From Paenibacillus sp. R14(2021) (GTDB taxonomy: Bacteria; Bacillota; Bacilli; Paenibacillales; Paenibacillaceae): a stretch of DNA of 64,000 bases. The position numbers and the translations under genes are program-made. Position 1 is the stretch's first letter; every line of letters begins with the position of its first letter. The notes beneath the pieces were generated by a model. The model did no database searches. It saw only the letters and a list, made by a program, of their open reading frames with translations, and was not told the DNA's origin. The stretch covers positions 3,748,501 through 3,812,500 of the forward strand of contig NZ_CP080269.1 of assembly GCF_019431355.1 (NCBI RefSeq), in the 5' to 3' direction. Below are positions 16,538 through 25,310 of this stretch, piece by piece.

Positions 16538-17440
16538 TTACGGCTGCTCCGGCAGCGAACGCTGCACTTCGCCAGCTGCCGCCTCATGTGGAGAGCCGGC
16601 AGACACACTTCCCCCAGCGGCGCCGCCTGAAGCCGAAGAGATCGAAATCCCCTCCGTCTCGCTGCTCGCCGACGCGTACCGCCGCTTCGGAATGCGGCCC
16701 GACAAGTATGACAGACGGCCCGCTTCCACGGCAAGCCGCATCGCGCGCGCCATGCCAACAGGATCCTGCGCCTTCGCCACCGGCGTATTGACCAGAATAC
16801 CGTCTGCGCCAAGCTCCATCGCCTGCACGATATCGGCGGCGGAGCCGATGCCTGCATCGACGATAATCGGCACGCCCGCCTCCTCTATGATCAGACCAAG
16901 GTTATACGGGTTGAGCAGGCCGAGCCCCGTGCCGATCGGCGCACCGCCAGGCATCACGGCCGCAGCTCCGGCTTCCTCCAGCCGCTTGCACAGGATCGGA
17001 TCATCCGATGTGTACGGCAACACCGTGAAGCCTTCCTTCACCAGCCGCTCGGTTGCCCGCAGCGTCTCGATGGGATCAGGCAGGAGCGTCCGCGGATGCG
17101 CGCTGATCTCTACCTTGATCCAGTCACTGAGTCCCGCGGCTCGCGCCAGCTTCGCAATCCGTACCGCTTCGTCGGCATTGCCCGCGCCTGACGTGTTTGG
17201 CAGAAACGTATAGCTCCGCCCAGCCATATGCTGCAGGATGGAATCATCCTCGGTATAGTCCAGATTCACGCGGCGCACCGCGAACGTCACGACCTCCGCA
17301 GCCGATGCTTCCAGCGCAAGCTGGAAAACGGCCGGACTCGGAAACCGTCCCGTCCCCAGGAAAAACCGCGAACCCAGCCGTTTCCCGCCGATGAGCAAAT
17401 CATCTCCAGCCAAAAAGAATTCTCCGCCATTTGCGCTCAT
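16538..17440 (-). CDS. thiG: Thiazole synthase with C-terminal extension
   Basis: The 300-residue protein is a ThiG TIM barrel. Visible marks are [17 protein letters not shown] near the start, VRRVNLDY, the segment around [15 protein letters not shown] with the Schiff-base-type lysine, and [15 protein letters not shown] with VDAGIGSA for the phosphate. ThiG forms thiazole phosphate from deoxyxylulose 5-phosphate, iminoglycine and ThiS thiocarboxylate. After the normal end near [14 protein letters not shown] there are about 40 extra residues rich in Ser, Gly, Ala and Glu. ATG 17440 has GGAGGGGG nine bases upstream; a TTG three codons earlier would sit on top of that site. Confidence 0.92.
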   Translation of the reverse strand: MSANGGEFFLAGDDLLIGGKRLGSRFFLGTGRFPSPAVFQLALEASAAEVVTFAVRRVNLDYTEDDSILQHMAGRSYTFLPNTSGAGNADEAVRIAKLARAAGLSDWIKVEISAHPRTLLPDPIETLRATERLVKEGFTVLPYTSDDPILCKRLEEAGAAAVMPGGAPIGTGLGLLNPYNLGLIIEEAGVPIIVDAGIGSAADIVQAMELGADGILVNTPVAKAQDPVGMARAMRLAVEAGRLSYLSGRIPKRRYASASSETEGISISSASGGAAGGSVSAGSPHEAAAGEVQRSLPEQP

Positions 17441-17445
17441 CCGCC

Positions 17446-18321
17446 TCAACCCCCTCCTACAAAATGAACAAGCTCCAGCACCGCGCCGTTAACAAGCGCG
17501 GTTTCCGCCCAAGCTTCGCGCGCGAGAATCGTCCCGTCAAGCTCGACGACGAGGCTCTTGCCCGCAAGGCCGAGCGTTTCCACCAATTGCTCGACCGTCC
17601 GCGCCGATGTTTCCTCGCTGCGGCCGTTTACGATGACCGAGAATGCCGCCTGGACAGCGCCGTCCTCTTCCGTATGCTCTCCGCCGGCTCCAGCGCTCAG
17701 CCGCTCACGGAACGCCCGGCACACAGCGGCAGGATCGTCGCTGCCCACAATGGCCGATACCGCGCAAATCCGGGACGCGCCTGCTGCCATAACCTCATCG
17801 ACATTCTCGAGCGTAATGCCCCCGATCGCCACCCACGGAATCGCCACATGGGCAGCCGCTTCCCGCACGTAAGCAGTCGTGACCGCCGTTCGTCCCGGCT
17901 TTGTGCCTGTCGGATAGACCGGGCCGACGCCGATATAATCGGCGCCTCCCCGCTCCGCGGCCAACGCCTGCTCCAGGCTGTGCGTGGAAATGCCGATGAT
18001 GGCATCCGGCCCAAGAATCCGCCGCGCTTCCGCAAGCGGCAGATCGTCCTGGCCAAAATGAGCACCGTCTGCGCCGACTTCCAGCGCGATGTCGATATGG
18101 TCGTTAATGATGAGCGGCACGCCGTAACGGGCAGTAAGCGCCCGAAGCGCCCGCGCGTCCGCAAGAATCTCCTCTTTGGGCGCATCCTTTGCCCGAAGCT
18201 GGACGATATCCACTCCTCCGAGGATCGCCTGCTCCATGACCTCAAGCATGCTGCGGCCCGGATGATAATTTACTGCCGTGATGGCATAGAGCTTGAATGC
18301 CCGCCAATCTCTCTTCTCCAT
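17446..18321 (-). CDS. thiE/thiS: ThiE-ThiS fusion: thiamine-phosphate synthase with sulfur carrier
   Basis: This 291-residue protein joins two normally separate enzymes. Residues 1 to about 205 are ThiE, a TIM barrel with [45 protein letters not shown] and [11 protein letters not shown]; it couples HMP-pyrophosphate to thiazole phosphate. After a linker of about 20 residues, residues 227-291 are a complete ThiS ubiquitin-like fold ending in VHFVGGG, so the Gly-Gly end needed for thiocarboxylation is free. There is no in-frame ATG, GTG or TTG in the linker, which argues against separate ThiS synthesis. ATG 18321 follows GAGAGGAG by eight bases. thiG begins six bases after its stop. Confidence 0.9.
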   Translation of the reverse strand: MEKRDWRAFKLYAITAVNYHPGRSMLEVMEQAILGGVDIVQLRAKDAPKEEILADARALRALTARYGVPLIINDHIDIALEVGADGAHFGQDDLPLAEARRILGPDAIIGISTHSLEQALAAERGGADYIGVGPVYPTGTKPGRTAVTTAYVREAAAHVAIPWVAIGGITLENVDEVMAAGASRICAVSAIVGSDDPAAVCRAFRERLSAGAGGEHTEEDGAVQAAFSVIVNGRSEETSARTVEQLVETLGLAGKSLVVELDGTILAREAWAETALVNGAVLELVHFVGGG

Positions 18322-18342
18322 TCCCGTAACTCCTCTCCCCAC

Positions 18343-20139
<1,797 letters not shown>

Positions 20140-20285
20140 CTATGTCATCGCACCGAGTAAGCAGACAGCGGCGGCGAATCATCGACGGCATACAGCCGGA
20201 ATTACCACTAGGAGGCTTGCAGGGATGCAGCATGCCAAGGTGCTGTGGCGACAGCCTCGCGGGCGCCGCTTGCCTGCCGGAGCAC

Positions 20286-20313
20286 AAAAAAACCGCTCCG
20301 GCGAAGGGAGCGG
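20286..20313 (-). terminator. Riboswitch-controlled terminator before thiC
   Basis: On the minus strand CCGCTCC pairs with GGAGCGG around CTTCGCC and is followed by seven T residues. It lies about 130 bases after the TPP riboswitch and 180 bases before thiC. Premature termination upon TPP binding is the likely mechanism. The stretch from here to thiC (20104-20285) holds nothing else recognisable. Confidence 0.88.
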
Positions 20314-20441
20314 TGGATGTCGCGGGCAGCTGACCGCGGCTTCAGGAACAAGTCCTCAGCCAGGCGGGCGCGAGTCAGGGGCAAGGGGCGAGCGCAGCGG
20401 CTTCGGCCCTGCAACCAGAACTCAAGGTCGCACGTACATTC

Positions 20442-20529
20442 CCACTTTCCTACGCTGGTATGACCCAGATCAGGTTCAAAGGGACCAAGGCATCTGCCTT
20501 ATCTCAGCCCGTGCGGGCGCCCCTAGTGG
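20442..20529 (-). promoter_or_regulatory. TPP riboswitch
   Basis: The conserved TPP (THI-box) core is present on the minus strand: an outer stem CCAC/GTGG, AGGGGCGCCC, GGGCTGAGAT, then ACCTGATCTGG and CCAGCGTAGGAAA in the standard order. It sits directly behind the thi promoter and in front of the thiC terminator, so it should lower thiamine synthesis when TPP is plentiful. Confidence 0.95.
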
Positions 20530-20542
20530 ATTTCCTGGTTCG

Positions 20543-20572
20543 AATATACCCGCTGAAGGGAATCCCTGTCAA
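20543..20572 (-). promoter_or_regulatory. Promoter of the thi operon
   Basis: On the minus strand TTGACA (20567-20572) and TATATT (20543-20548) are 18 bases apart. The start of transcription falls just before the riboswitch. Confidence 0.75.
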
Positions 20573-20603
20573 TGAATTCAGTCAAATTAACCCAAAGAAA
20601 TGA

Positions 20604-20653
20604 TTGACAGAAGCTGAATTCCGCCACTATAATTAACTATATATAATATAGTT
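20604..20653 (+). promoter_or_regulatory. Promoter and inverted repeat before the yceI-like gene
   Basis: Perfect TTGACA (20604-20609) and TATAAT (20628-20633) are 18 bases apart. AACTATATATAATATAGTT (20635-20653), an 8-bp perfect inverted repeat with a three-base centre, covers the predicted start. That is a repressor-type operator position. The regulator is unknown; a MarR/DUF24-type protein would fit the size. Confidence 0.7.
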
Positions 20654-20692
20654 GGTTACTTAATGTAATTAATAATCGGAGGTTATAAACCC

Positions 20693-21226
20693 ATGACGAC
20701 ATCCAAATGGCTCGTTGATCCCACGCACAGCAGCGTAGATTTCACCATTAAGCATATGATGATTGCTAAAGTAAAAGGCGCTTTTCACGAATTCAGCGCG
20801 GAAATCGAAGCAGATCCTGCCGATCTGACAACGGCGAGCATTCAGTTTAACGTTGTCCTGAACAGCATCGATACCCGCAACGCGGACCGCGACAACCACC
20901 TGCGTACAGGCGATTTCTTCGATATCGAGCATTACCCGACGCTCACGTTCCAATCGACCTCCGTCAGCAAAACCGGCGACGGCGAATACGATGTAACGGG
21001 CAATTTATCACTGCACGGCTTGACGCGCACGCAAACGTTCCATGTGGCCTACGAAGGCACCGGCAAAGACCCATGGGGCAACGAGAAGGTCGGCTTCAGC
21101 GGCAAAGGCGCCATCAGCCGCAGCGAGTACGGCCTGACGTACAACGCCGTGCTTGAAACAGGCGGCGTCCTAATCGGCGACGAAGTAAAATTCACCATTG
21201 AGCTCGAAGCCGTTAAAGCGAACTAA
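20693..21226 (+). CDS. YceI-family protein
   Basis: The 177-residue protein has the YceI lipocalin-like fold pattern: WLVDPTHSSVDFTIKHMMIAKVKG at the start, then IDTRNADRDNHLRTGDFFD and HYPTLTFQS, ending in a beta-rich half with GEVKFTIELE-like strands. YceI proteins bind polyisoprenoid or amphiphilic lipids. This one has no signal peptide, so it should be cytoplasmic, as in other Bacillota. GGAGG lies 9-10 bases before the ATG. It stands alone, with a strong promoter, a palindromic operator and a terminator. The physiological role is unknown. Confidence 0.9.
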   Translation: MTTSKWLVDPTHSSVDFTIKHMMIAKVKGAFHEFSAEIEADPADLTTASIQFNVVLNSIDTRNADRDNHLRTGDFFDIEHYPTLTFQSTSVSKTGDGEYDVTGNLSLHGLTRTQTFHVAYEGTGKDPWGNEKVGFSGKGAISRSEYGLTYNAVLETGGVLIGDEVKFTIELEAVKAN

Positions 21227-21261
21227 TCACGCTGCGGAATCGCCAATCACTATTCCATGAG

Positions 21262-21290
21262 ACCCAGTGCCTATCGGCACTGGGTTCTTT
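21262..21290 (+). terminator. Terminator after the yceI-like gene
   Basis: ACCCAGTGCC pairs perfectly with GGCACTGGGT around TATC and is followed by TCTTT. Confidence 0.85.
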
Positions 21291-21381
21291 ATGCTGCTGC
21301 ATCACTTTCACTGTGCCTTCCAGAGTATGGTAAGCAAGGCTCTCATCCGATATAATTCCGTGTAAGGAGGAGGATATCTTC

Positions 21382-22038
21382 ATGGAATCGATCGTAATCT
21401 TCGGTGCCGGCGGTCACGCCAAATCAGTCATCGACGTCATTGAACAAGAGGGCCGCTACCGCATTCTCGGTATCCTCGACAATCATAAGCCGGTCGGAAC
21501 GGTTTTCTACGGCTACGAGGTGCTTGGCGACGAAAGCTGGCTGACAGCCAGCGATACCCGCATCTACGGCGGCTTCGCCGCGATCGGGGATAATTGGACC
21601 CGGTCCAAGGTGACTGCCGCTATTCTGGCCGCGCAGCCTTCCTTCACCTTCGTCACCGCCATTCATCCCAGAGCTTCCGTTGCAAAAGGAGCCGTCATCG
21701 GCGCGGGCAGCGTGCTTATGGCCGGCGCCGTCGTGAATGCCGATACCGTTATCGGCGAACACTGCGTCATTAACACCAACGCCTCCGTCGATCATGACAG
21801 CATCGTCGGCGATTTCGTCAATCTGGCTCCGAATGCGGCTTCCGGCGGGCAGGTGCGGATCGGCAGCTTCAGCACCTTGTCGCTTGGCGCCGGCGTCATC
21901 CATTCCGTCACGATTGGCGAGCATGCCCTCATCGGCGCAGGCGCCGTCGTGCTGTCGGACATCGAGAGCCGAAGCGTCGCCTACGGCACGCCCGCGAAGG
22001 TCGTCCGCTATCGAGAAGTCGGCGAGTGCTACTTATAG
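21382..22038 (+). CDS. NeuD/PglD-type sugar O-acyltransferase
   Basis: The 218-residue protein has the two-part layout of the NeuD/PglD family. A small Rossmann-like N-terminal domain (IVIFGAGGHAKSVIDVIE) binds the sugar nucleotide. A left-handed beta-helix of hexapeptide repeats follows (IGAGSVLMAGAVV, IGEHCVINTNASVDHDS, VNLAPNAASGG, IGAGAVVLSDI). The His in VDHDS matches the catalytic base. It would acetylate an amino sugar for a surface polysaccharide or glycan. AAGGAGGAGG precedes the ATG. The next frame downstream may be the remnant of a linked glycosyltransferase. Confidence 0.88.
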   Translation: MESIVIFGAGGHAKSVIDVIEQEGRYRILGILDNHKPVGTVFYGYEVLGDESWLTASDTRIYGGFAAIGDNWTRSKVTAAILAAQPSFTFVTAIHPRASVAKGAVIGAGSVLMAGAVVNADTVIGEHCVINTNASVDHDSIVGDFVNLAPNAASGGQVRIGSFSTLSLGAGVIHSVTIGEHALIGAGAVVLSDIESRSVAYGTPAKVVRYREVGECYL

Positions 22039-22061
22039 TCCTGAATTGCGGCGCTTTCTGA

Positions 22062-22152
22062 CATGCCTCGCATCCCATCCCCATAAAATAGAGGGGATCA
22101 AGTTCAGCACCGTGCTTCAGGACGGATGCGAAACGGCGGGATGCGAGGCATG
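22062..22152. repeat. Perfect 15-bp inverted repeat enclosing two smaller hairpins
   Basis: CATGCCTCGCATCCC (22062-22076) is exactly complementary to GGGATGCGAGGCATG (22138-22152). Between them lie ATCCCC/GGGGAT (22077-22098) and AGCAC/GTGCT, so the RNA could fold into a three-way junction of 91 bases. There is no U-tract. The ATG at the end of the right arm is the best start of the following frame, so the stem would bury its ribosome site and start. Confidence 0.6.
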
Positions 22153-22659
22153 ACGGATACGATTGTTGTATTCCCCCACTGCGCGTGGGCGGATTTCAGT
22201 TACGGACCTTCAATCGAAAGACTGGGACGCGGACGATCCGTGTTTTTTGTGACGAGCGCGCAAGCTATGGACGGTGCTCCGCCGCAGCTTAAGCCTGTGC
22301 AGCTGGATGAGCTTGTCACGCTGCCCTGGGTGCGTACGGCGGCTGTCGTGACGCACCCCTGCTGGATGTATGAAATCGCCGGGCGCTCCCCCGCGGCCTT
22401 GATTACGCTTCTTCCCGCCGAGCTTGAGGACGGGGATGAAGCGTATTTGCGCTGCCGCGACGCATTGTGCGCCTCTGCCGCTATCGTCGTTACAGGCTCG
22501 GAAACCTTCTATTTCGAGCAGCGGTTCCGGCGCATTTTTGGCGGGAAGCTTGACGCTCCACGCAAAAAAGACCACTTCGTCCCCTCCGGGCTCAAAGTGG
22601 TCCATCTATGTCATGCAACTTTAGCAGTCTTCGGCGTGGCAGCCGTCGGCATGAAGTGA
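22150..22659 (+). CDS. Truncated glycosyltransferase-like protein (hypothetical)
   Basis: The 169-residue frame begins MTDTIVVFPHCAWADFS and continues with an alternating strand/helix pattern (RSVFFVTSAQ, AAVVTHPCWMYEI, SAAIVVTGSETFYFEQRF). This resembles the N-terminal domain of TuaH-like or other GT-B glycosyltransferases, up to the point where the second domain should begin. The last 30 residues are encoded over the terminator of the opposing ohrR gene and overlap that gene by 39 bases, so they are unlikely to be native. I read it as a 3'-truncated relic or a short stand-alone domain. The start is uncertain (ATG 22126, 22141 or 22150), and none has a clear free ribosome site. Confidence 0.4.
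   Translation: MTDTIVVFPHCAWADFSYGPSIERLGRGRSVFFVTSAQAMDGAPPQLKPVQLDELVTLPWVRTAAVVTHPCWMYEIAGRSPAALITLLPAELEDGDEAYLRCRDALCASAAIVVTGSETFYFEQRFRRIFGGKLDAPRKKDHFVPSGLKVVHLCHATLAVFGVAAVGMK
22564..22602 (-). terminator. Terminator after ohrR
   Basis: On the minus strand GACCACTT pairs with AAGTGGTC around a GC-rich loop and is followed by six T residues, 20 bases past the ohrR stop. Confidence 0.88.
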
Positions 22660-23079
22660 GGACGTTAATTTGTGGAGCTGCCCCAGCAGCTGCGCCAATT
22701 CCTCATGCGGCATATTGATCTGGCAGAAGACACGCTCCGGGATCGGCACCGCGCTCATTTTCATTTCGCGGCCTTTATCCGTCAGTCGAACGAGAACGCT
22801 CCGCTCGTCCTGCGGGTCGCGTTCCCTGTGAATCAATCCGCTGCCTTCGAGCTTCTTCAGCAGCGGTGTCAACGTACCGGAATCCAGATACAGTCTGCCG
22901 CCAAGTTCCTTCACCGGCACCCCGTCCTTCTCCCAGAGCGCAAGCAGGGTTACATATTGCGTATAGGTGATGCCAAGCTCATCCAGAAACGGCCGATACA
23001 GCTTCGTCACTTCGCGCGCGCACGCATAAAGGGCGAAACAGACCTGATTATCCAGCTCGAGCTGCGCATTCGTTTCCAT
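22621..23079 (-). CDS. ohrR: OhrR-type MarR-family peroxide sensor/repressor
   Basis: The 152-residue protein follows the OhrR pattern closely. LDNQVCFALYACARE carries the redox Cys (Cys14 here, Cys15 in Bacillus subtilis), then come LYRPFLDELGITYTQYVTLL, the HTH around LYLDSGTLTPLLKKLE and the wing with RDPQDERSVLVRLT. OhrR represses organic hydroperoxide resistance genes until its Cys is oxidised. GAGGAGA lies five bases before ATG 23079. A palindrome of OhrR operator type lies between its promoter and the gene, so autoregulation is likely. No ohr peroxidase gene is next to it. Confidence 0.92.
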   Translation of the reverse strand: METNAQLELDNQVCFALYACAREVTKLYRPFLDELGITYTQYVTLLALWEKDGVPVKELGGRLYLDSGTLTPLLKKLEGSGLIHRERDPQDERSVLVRLTDKGREMKMSAVPIPERVFCQINMPHEELAQLLGQLHKLTSSLHADGCHAEDC

Positions 23080-23211
23080 GTCTGTCTCCTCATTTCTGCA
23101 AACCAATAAGTGAGCTTATGCTTCCGTAGTGGATTTTCTTACGAAAATCCTTACCCGAATGCTGCATTCCCGTCTCTCGACGTGAACGCAAACCAATCGG
23201 ATTACCCAATT

Positions 23212-23227
23212 AAATTGTATACAATTT
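23212..23227. promoter_or_regulatory. OhrR operator
   Basis: AAATTGTATACAATTT is a perfect 16-bp palindrome built of the TACAATT/AATTGTA half-sites known for OhrR. It lies directly downstream of the -10 box of the ohrR promoter. Confidence 0.82.
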
Positions 23228-23235
23228 GTACGGCT

Positions 23236-23264
23236 AGAATACCAGCTGACATTTGGGCTGTCAA
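23236..23264 (-). promoter_or_regulatory. Promoter of ohrR
   Basis: On the minus strand TTGACA (23259-23264) and TATTCT (23236-23241) are 17 bases apart. The -35 box overlaps the last codons of the upstream ccdC-like gene. Confidence 0.78.
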
Positions 23265-23761
23265 CGGTATTCTTTTCTATCTCGGTTCAATCGCATAAAT
23301 TCCCGCAGCATGGCAAGCCGCCATATAAGGATCATCCCGAACGCGAGCACGAAGAAAAGCGCGCCGGTTTGCGGGATCGTGATGACCTGCTCCACCAGAT
23401 CATGGGCGAGCAGCCGTACGATCAACAGGCCGAGTAAGATAAAGATAAACATTTTTGACCGTTTCAAAACGATAGTCGTGCCGATTCTCTCCAGCTTGGA
23501 TGTCCGGATTAGCGGATATGCAAAGATCGTCGCCCCCGCGGCGAAAGCCGTCAATCCCCACAGCCACGGCACATGCGTGATCGGGACAACAAACATCAGG
23601 AAGCCGGTAGACATGCCGAGCGGCGGGATGATGATCTTACGCAGGGTCGTTGGCCGATTACTGGCTCGAAGCCGAAGGAACGTGACCGCGATGCCGGACA
23701 TCAGCGTAACGATGATCGAGGCGAGATGCCCAAACGAGAAGGAATGAGGGAGAAAGCTCAT
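23261..23761 (-). CDS. ccdC: CcdC-family membrane protein
   Basis: The 166-residue protein has four to five hydrophobic segments and the CcdC (DUF1453) pattern: FLRLRASNRPTTLRKIIIPPLGMSTGFLMF, then YPLIRTSKLER, LKRSKMFIFILLGLL and FFVLAFGMILIWRLAMLREF. CcdC is found with cytochrome c biogenesis genes in Bacillus, but its own function is not established. Here it is not next to ccdA or resB. AAAGGAG lies ten bases before the ATG. About 225 bases upstream of it (23762-23985) hold nothing I can recognise. Confidence 0.82.
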   Translation of the reverse strand: MSFLPHSFSFGHLASIIVTLMSGIAVTFLRLRASNRPTTLRKIIIPPLGMSTGFLMFVVPITHVPWLWGLTAFAAGATIFAYPLIRTSKLERIGTTIVLKRSKMFIFILLGLLIVRLLAHDLVEQVITIPQTGALFFVLAFGMILIWRLAMLREFMRLNRDRKEYR

Positions 23762-23985
23762 CGAGACGCAGCTCCTTTACGCACATGGCTTGTAGTCGTT
23801 AAACACACTCTCTTATCCTACTCATTTTGCCCCGATGTTGCAAACAAGAAAGCGGTTAAATGCCAGCGCTCGCAGCTTCCGCTAACCGTTCAGCAGGACA
23901 TCGTGGTGAATCTTCACGTCCGCGCGGCGTACCGCTCCCGGAAAGGTATGCTTATCCCGTTCCCAGTTGGTTCTATCGCTGAAAA

Positions 23986-24198
23986 TTATTGCGATTGGCC
24001 TCCAACAATTAACTTGACCCTGCCGACGTCGCCGCTTTGCAGCCTCACTTTAATGCCATGCGGGTGATTGGGGGAATTCGTCAAAATATCCTTTACGATG
24101 CCGCGGGTAAGGCGGCCGGTAGCCTGGTCCTTCTTTAATACGATATCGACGGTCAAGCCGGGACGGATACTTGATCGCTGTTGTCCATTTGTGCTCAT
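23986..24198 (-). CDS. ywbE: YwbE-family protein
   Basis: The small protein (70 residues) matches the YwbE (DUF2196) family almost throughout: RPGLTVDIVLKKDQATGRLT, RGIVKDILTNSPNHPHGIKV and the ending SGDVGRVKLIV. It reads as one small beta-rich domain; the function is unknown. ATG 24198 is chosen because AAAAGGAG lies 12 bases before it and the family start (M-NGQQR) fits. An ATG nine codons upstream at 24225 has no ribosome site. Confidence 0.85.
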   Translation of the reverse strand: MSTNGQQRSSIRPGLTVDIVLKKDQATGRLTRGIVKDILTNSPNHPHGIKVRLQSGDVGRVKLIVGGQSQ

Positions 24199-24298
24199 GC
24201 GGGTGTTAAGCTCCTTTTCTGACATTCATGTTTGCTTCTCATCATAAGACAGCGAATGCGCGAAGTAAAGGAAGGAGCCAGGCTCCCGTTTTTTTATA

Positions 24299-24327
24299 TT
24301 GACATTGAGAATGAGAATTACTATCAT
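24299..24327 (+). promoter_or_regulatory. Promoter with Fur-type box before the DUF1450 gene
   Basis: TTGACA (24299-24304) and TATCAT (24322-24327) are 17 bases apart. The spacer and -10 box read TGAGAATGAGAATTACTATC, close to the GATAAT-GATAAT-type 19-bp Fur box. Occupation by Fur would block the promoter when iron is plentiful. Confidence 0.65.
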
Positions 24328-24382
24328 TGATACAGAGCTACATAACAAAAACTACCGCGTAGAGAGGTAGGTATCGGACCGG

Positions 24383-24607
24383 ATGAAGAAGATCAAATAC
24401 TGCTGCCGCAACTTCAAGCACGGCTCCAAGTCGGTGTTCAAGACGCTCAAGCAGGAGTTTCCCGATTTGAAGCAGAAGAAGAAGGATTGCCTTGGCAACT
24501 GCAAGCTTTGCTCAAAGCAGTGCATGGTTCTAATCGGCAAAACGGAAGTCGTCGTCGCCCCGAGCGCGGATGTCTTGTATGCCAAGCTGAAGCATCGGAT
24601 AGGATAA
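24383..24607 (+). CDS. DUF1450 (YuzB-like) cysteine-rich protein
   Basis: The 74-residue protein has six cysteines: a CC pair at 7-8 and CLGNCKLCSKQC (36, 40, 43, 47). The family is DUF1450, a small domain likened to the thioredoxin-like [2Fe-2S] ferredoxin fold. The order of strands and helices (KIKYCC, SVFKTLKQEFP, VVVAPSADVLYAKL) supports this. Function is not established. A Fur-type promoter and the neighbouring ferritin suggest a tie to iron. The start has only a weak, distant AGAGAGGTAGG. Confidence 0.82.
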   Translation: MKKIKYCCRNFKHGSKSVFKTLKQEFPDLKQKKKDCLGNCKLCSKQCMVLIGKTEVVVAPSADVLYAKLKHRIG

Positions 24608-24720
24608 TATGGAATTGTATGTTACGATAGGAGAAGAAGCGGCCAAAATCCTTTTGAGGGATGCGGCAGTCTTCTTCTCTTTAGCTTTTAAAAACACTTT
24701 TGGAAAGGGAGGTGCGGCCG

Positions 24721-25230
24721 ATGATGAACGAAACGCTTACCGATGCTGTCATCGATCAGCTTAATTTCGAGTTCTATTCTGCGCACGTATATTTGGCCAT
24801 TGCCGCTTATTGCTCAGGGGAAAGCCTGGACGGCTTCGCGAACTTCTTTATTGTGCAAGCCGAAGAGGAACGCTTCCATGCCATGAAAATGTACAAGTAT
24901 CTCAATGATCGCGGAAAACGCGTCAAACTGGACGGCATGAGCACACCCAACAATAACTATAGCTCCATTCTTGAAGCCTTCGAGCATGCATACCAGCATG
25001 AGCAGGAAGTGACCAAACGAATCTACCATTTGTCCGATCTCGCCATGAACGACCGCGAGCATGCTACGATCCAGTTCCTGAAATGGTTTATTGACGAGCA
25101 GGTCGAAGAAGAAGCGATGTTCGACAGCATCATCAACAAGCTCAAGCGGATCGACAAGGACAGCAATGCGTTCTTCATGCTCGATACCGAATTTGCCTCT
25201 CGCACCTTCGTTCCGCCGACGACGGCGTAA
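24721..25230 (+). CDS. ftnA: Ferritin, non-heme
   Basis: The 169-residue protein is a four-helix ferritin with the ferroxidase residues in place: Glu17, Tyr24, Glu50 and His53 (EEERFH), and later Glu and Gln positions in EHAYQHEQEVTKRIY and FLKWFIDEQVEEE. It oxidises Fe(II) and stores iron inside a 24-subunit shell in the cytoplasm. GGGAGG lies eight bases before ATG 24721, which is followed by a second ATG. The 110 bases in front carry a GAGAAGAAG/CTTCTTCTC inverted repeat (24631-24679) of unknown use. Confidence 0.94.
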   Translation: MMNETLTDAVIDQLNFEFYSAHVYLAIAAYCSGESLDGFANFFIVQAEEERFHAMKMYKYLNDRGKRVKLDGMSTPNNNYSSILEAFEHAYQHEQEVTKRIYHLSDLAMNDREHATIQFLKWFIDEQVEEEAMFDSIINKLKRIDKDSNAFFMLDTEFASRTFVPPTTA

Positions 25231-25257
25231 TGTCAGATCAACCCGGCTGAAATGCAG

Positions 25258-25310
25258 AAGAACCTTCACCCTCCCCATTTTCGATGCGGGATCGTGAAGG
25301 TTCTTTTATT
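25258..25310. terminator. Bidirectional terminator between ferritin and tagA-like genes
   Basis: AAGAACCTTCAC pairs perfectly with GTGAAGGTTCTT; TTTTATTT follows on the plus strand and a short T-run follows on the minus strand. It serves two converging genes. Confidence 0.82.

Noticed and set aside
24271..24297. GGAGCC-A-GGCTCC followed by seven T residues, terminator-like
   Set aside because: The loop would be too small unless the stem shrinks to four pairs, and no plus-strand gene ends upstream of it.
24631..24679. GAGAAGAAG/CTTCTTCTC inverted repeat between the DUF1450 gene and ferritin
   Set aside because: The long loop and the lack of a proper U-run make a terminator call too weak; noted under ferritin only.
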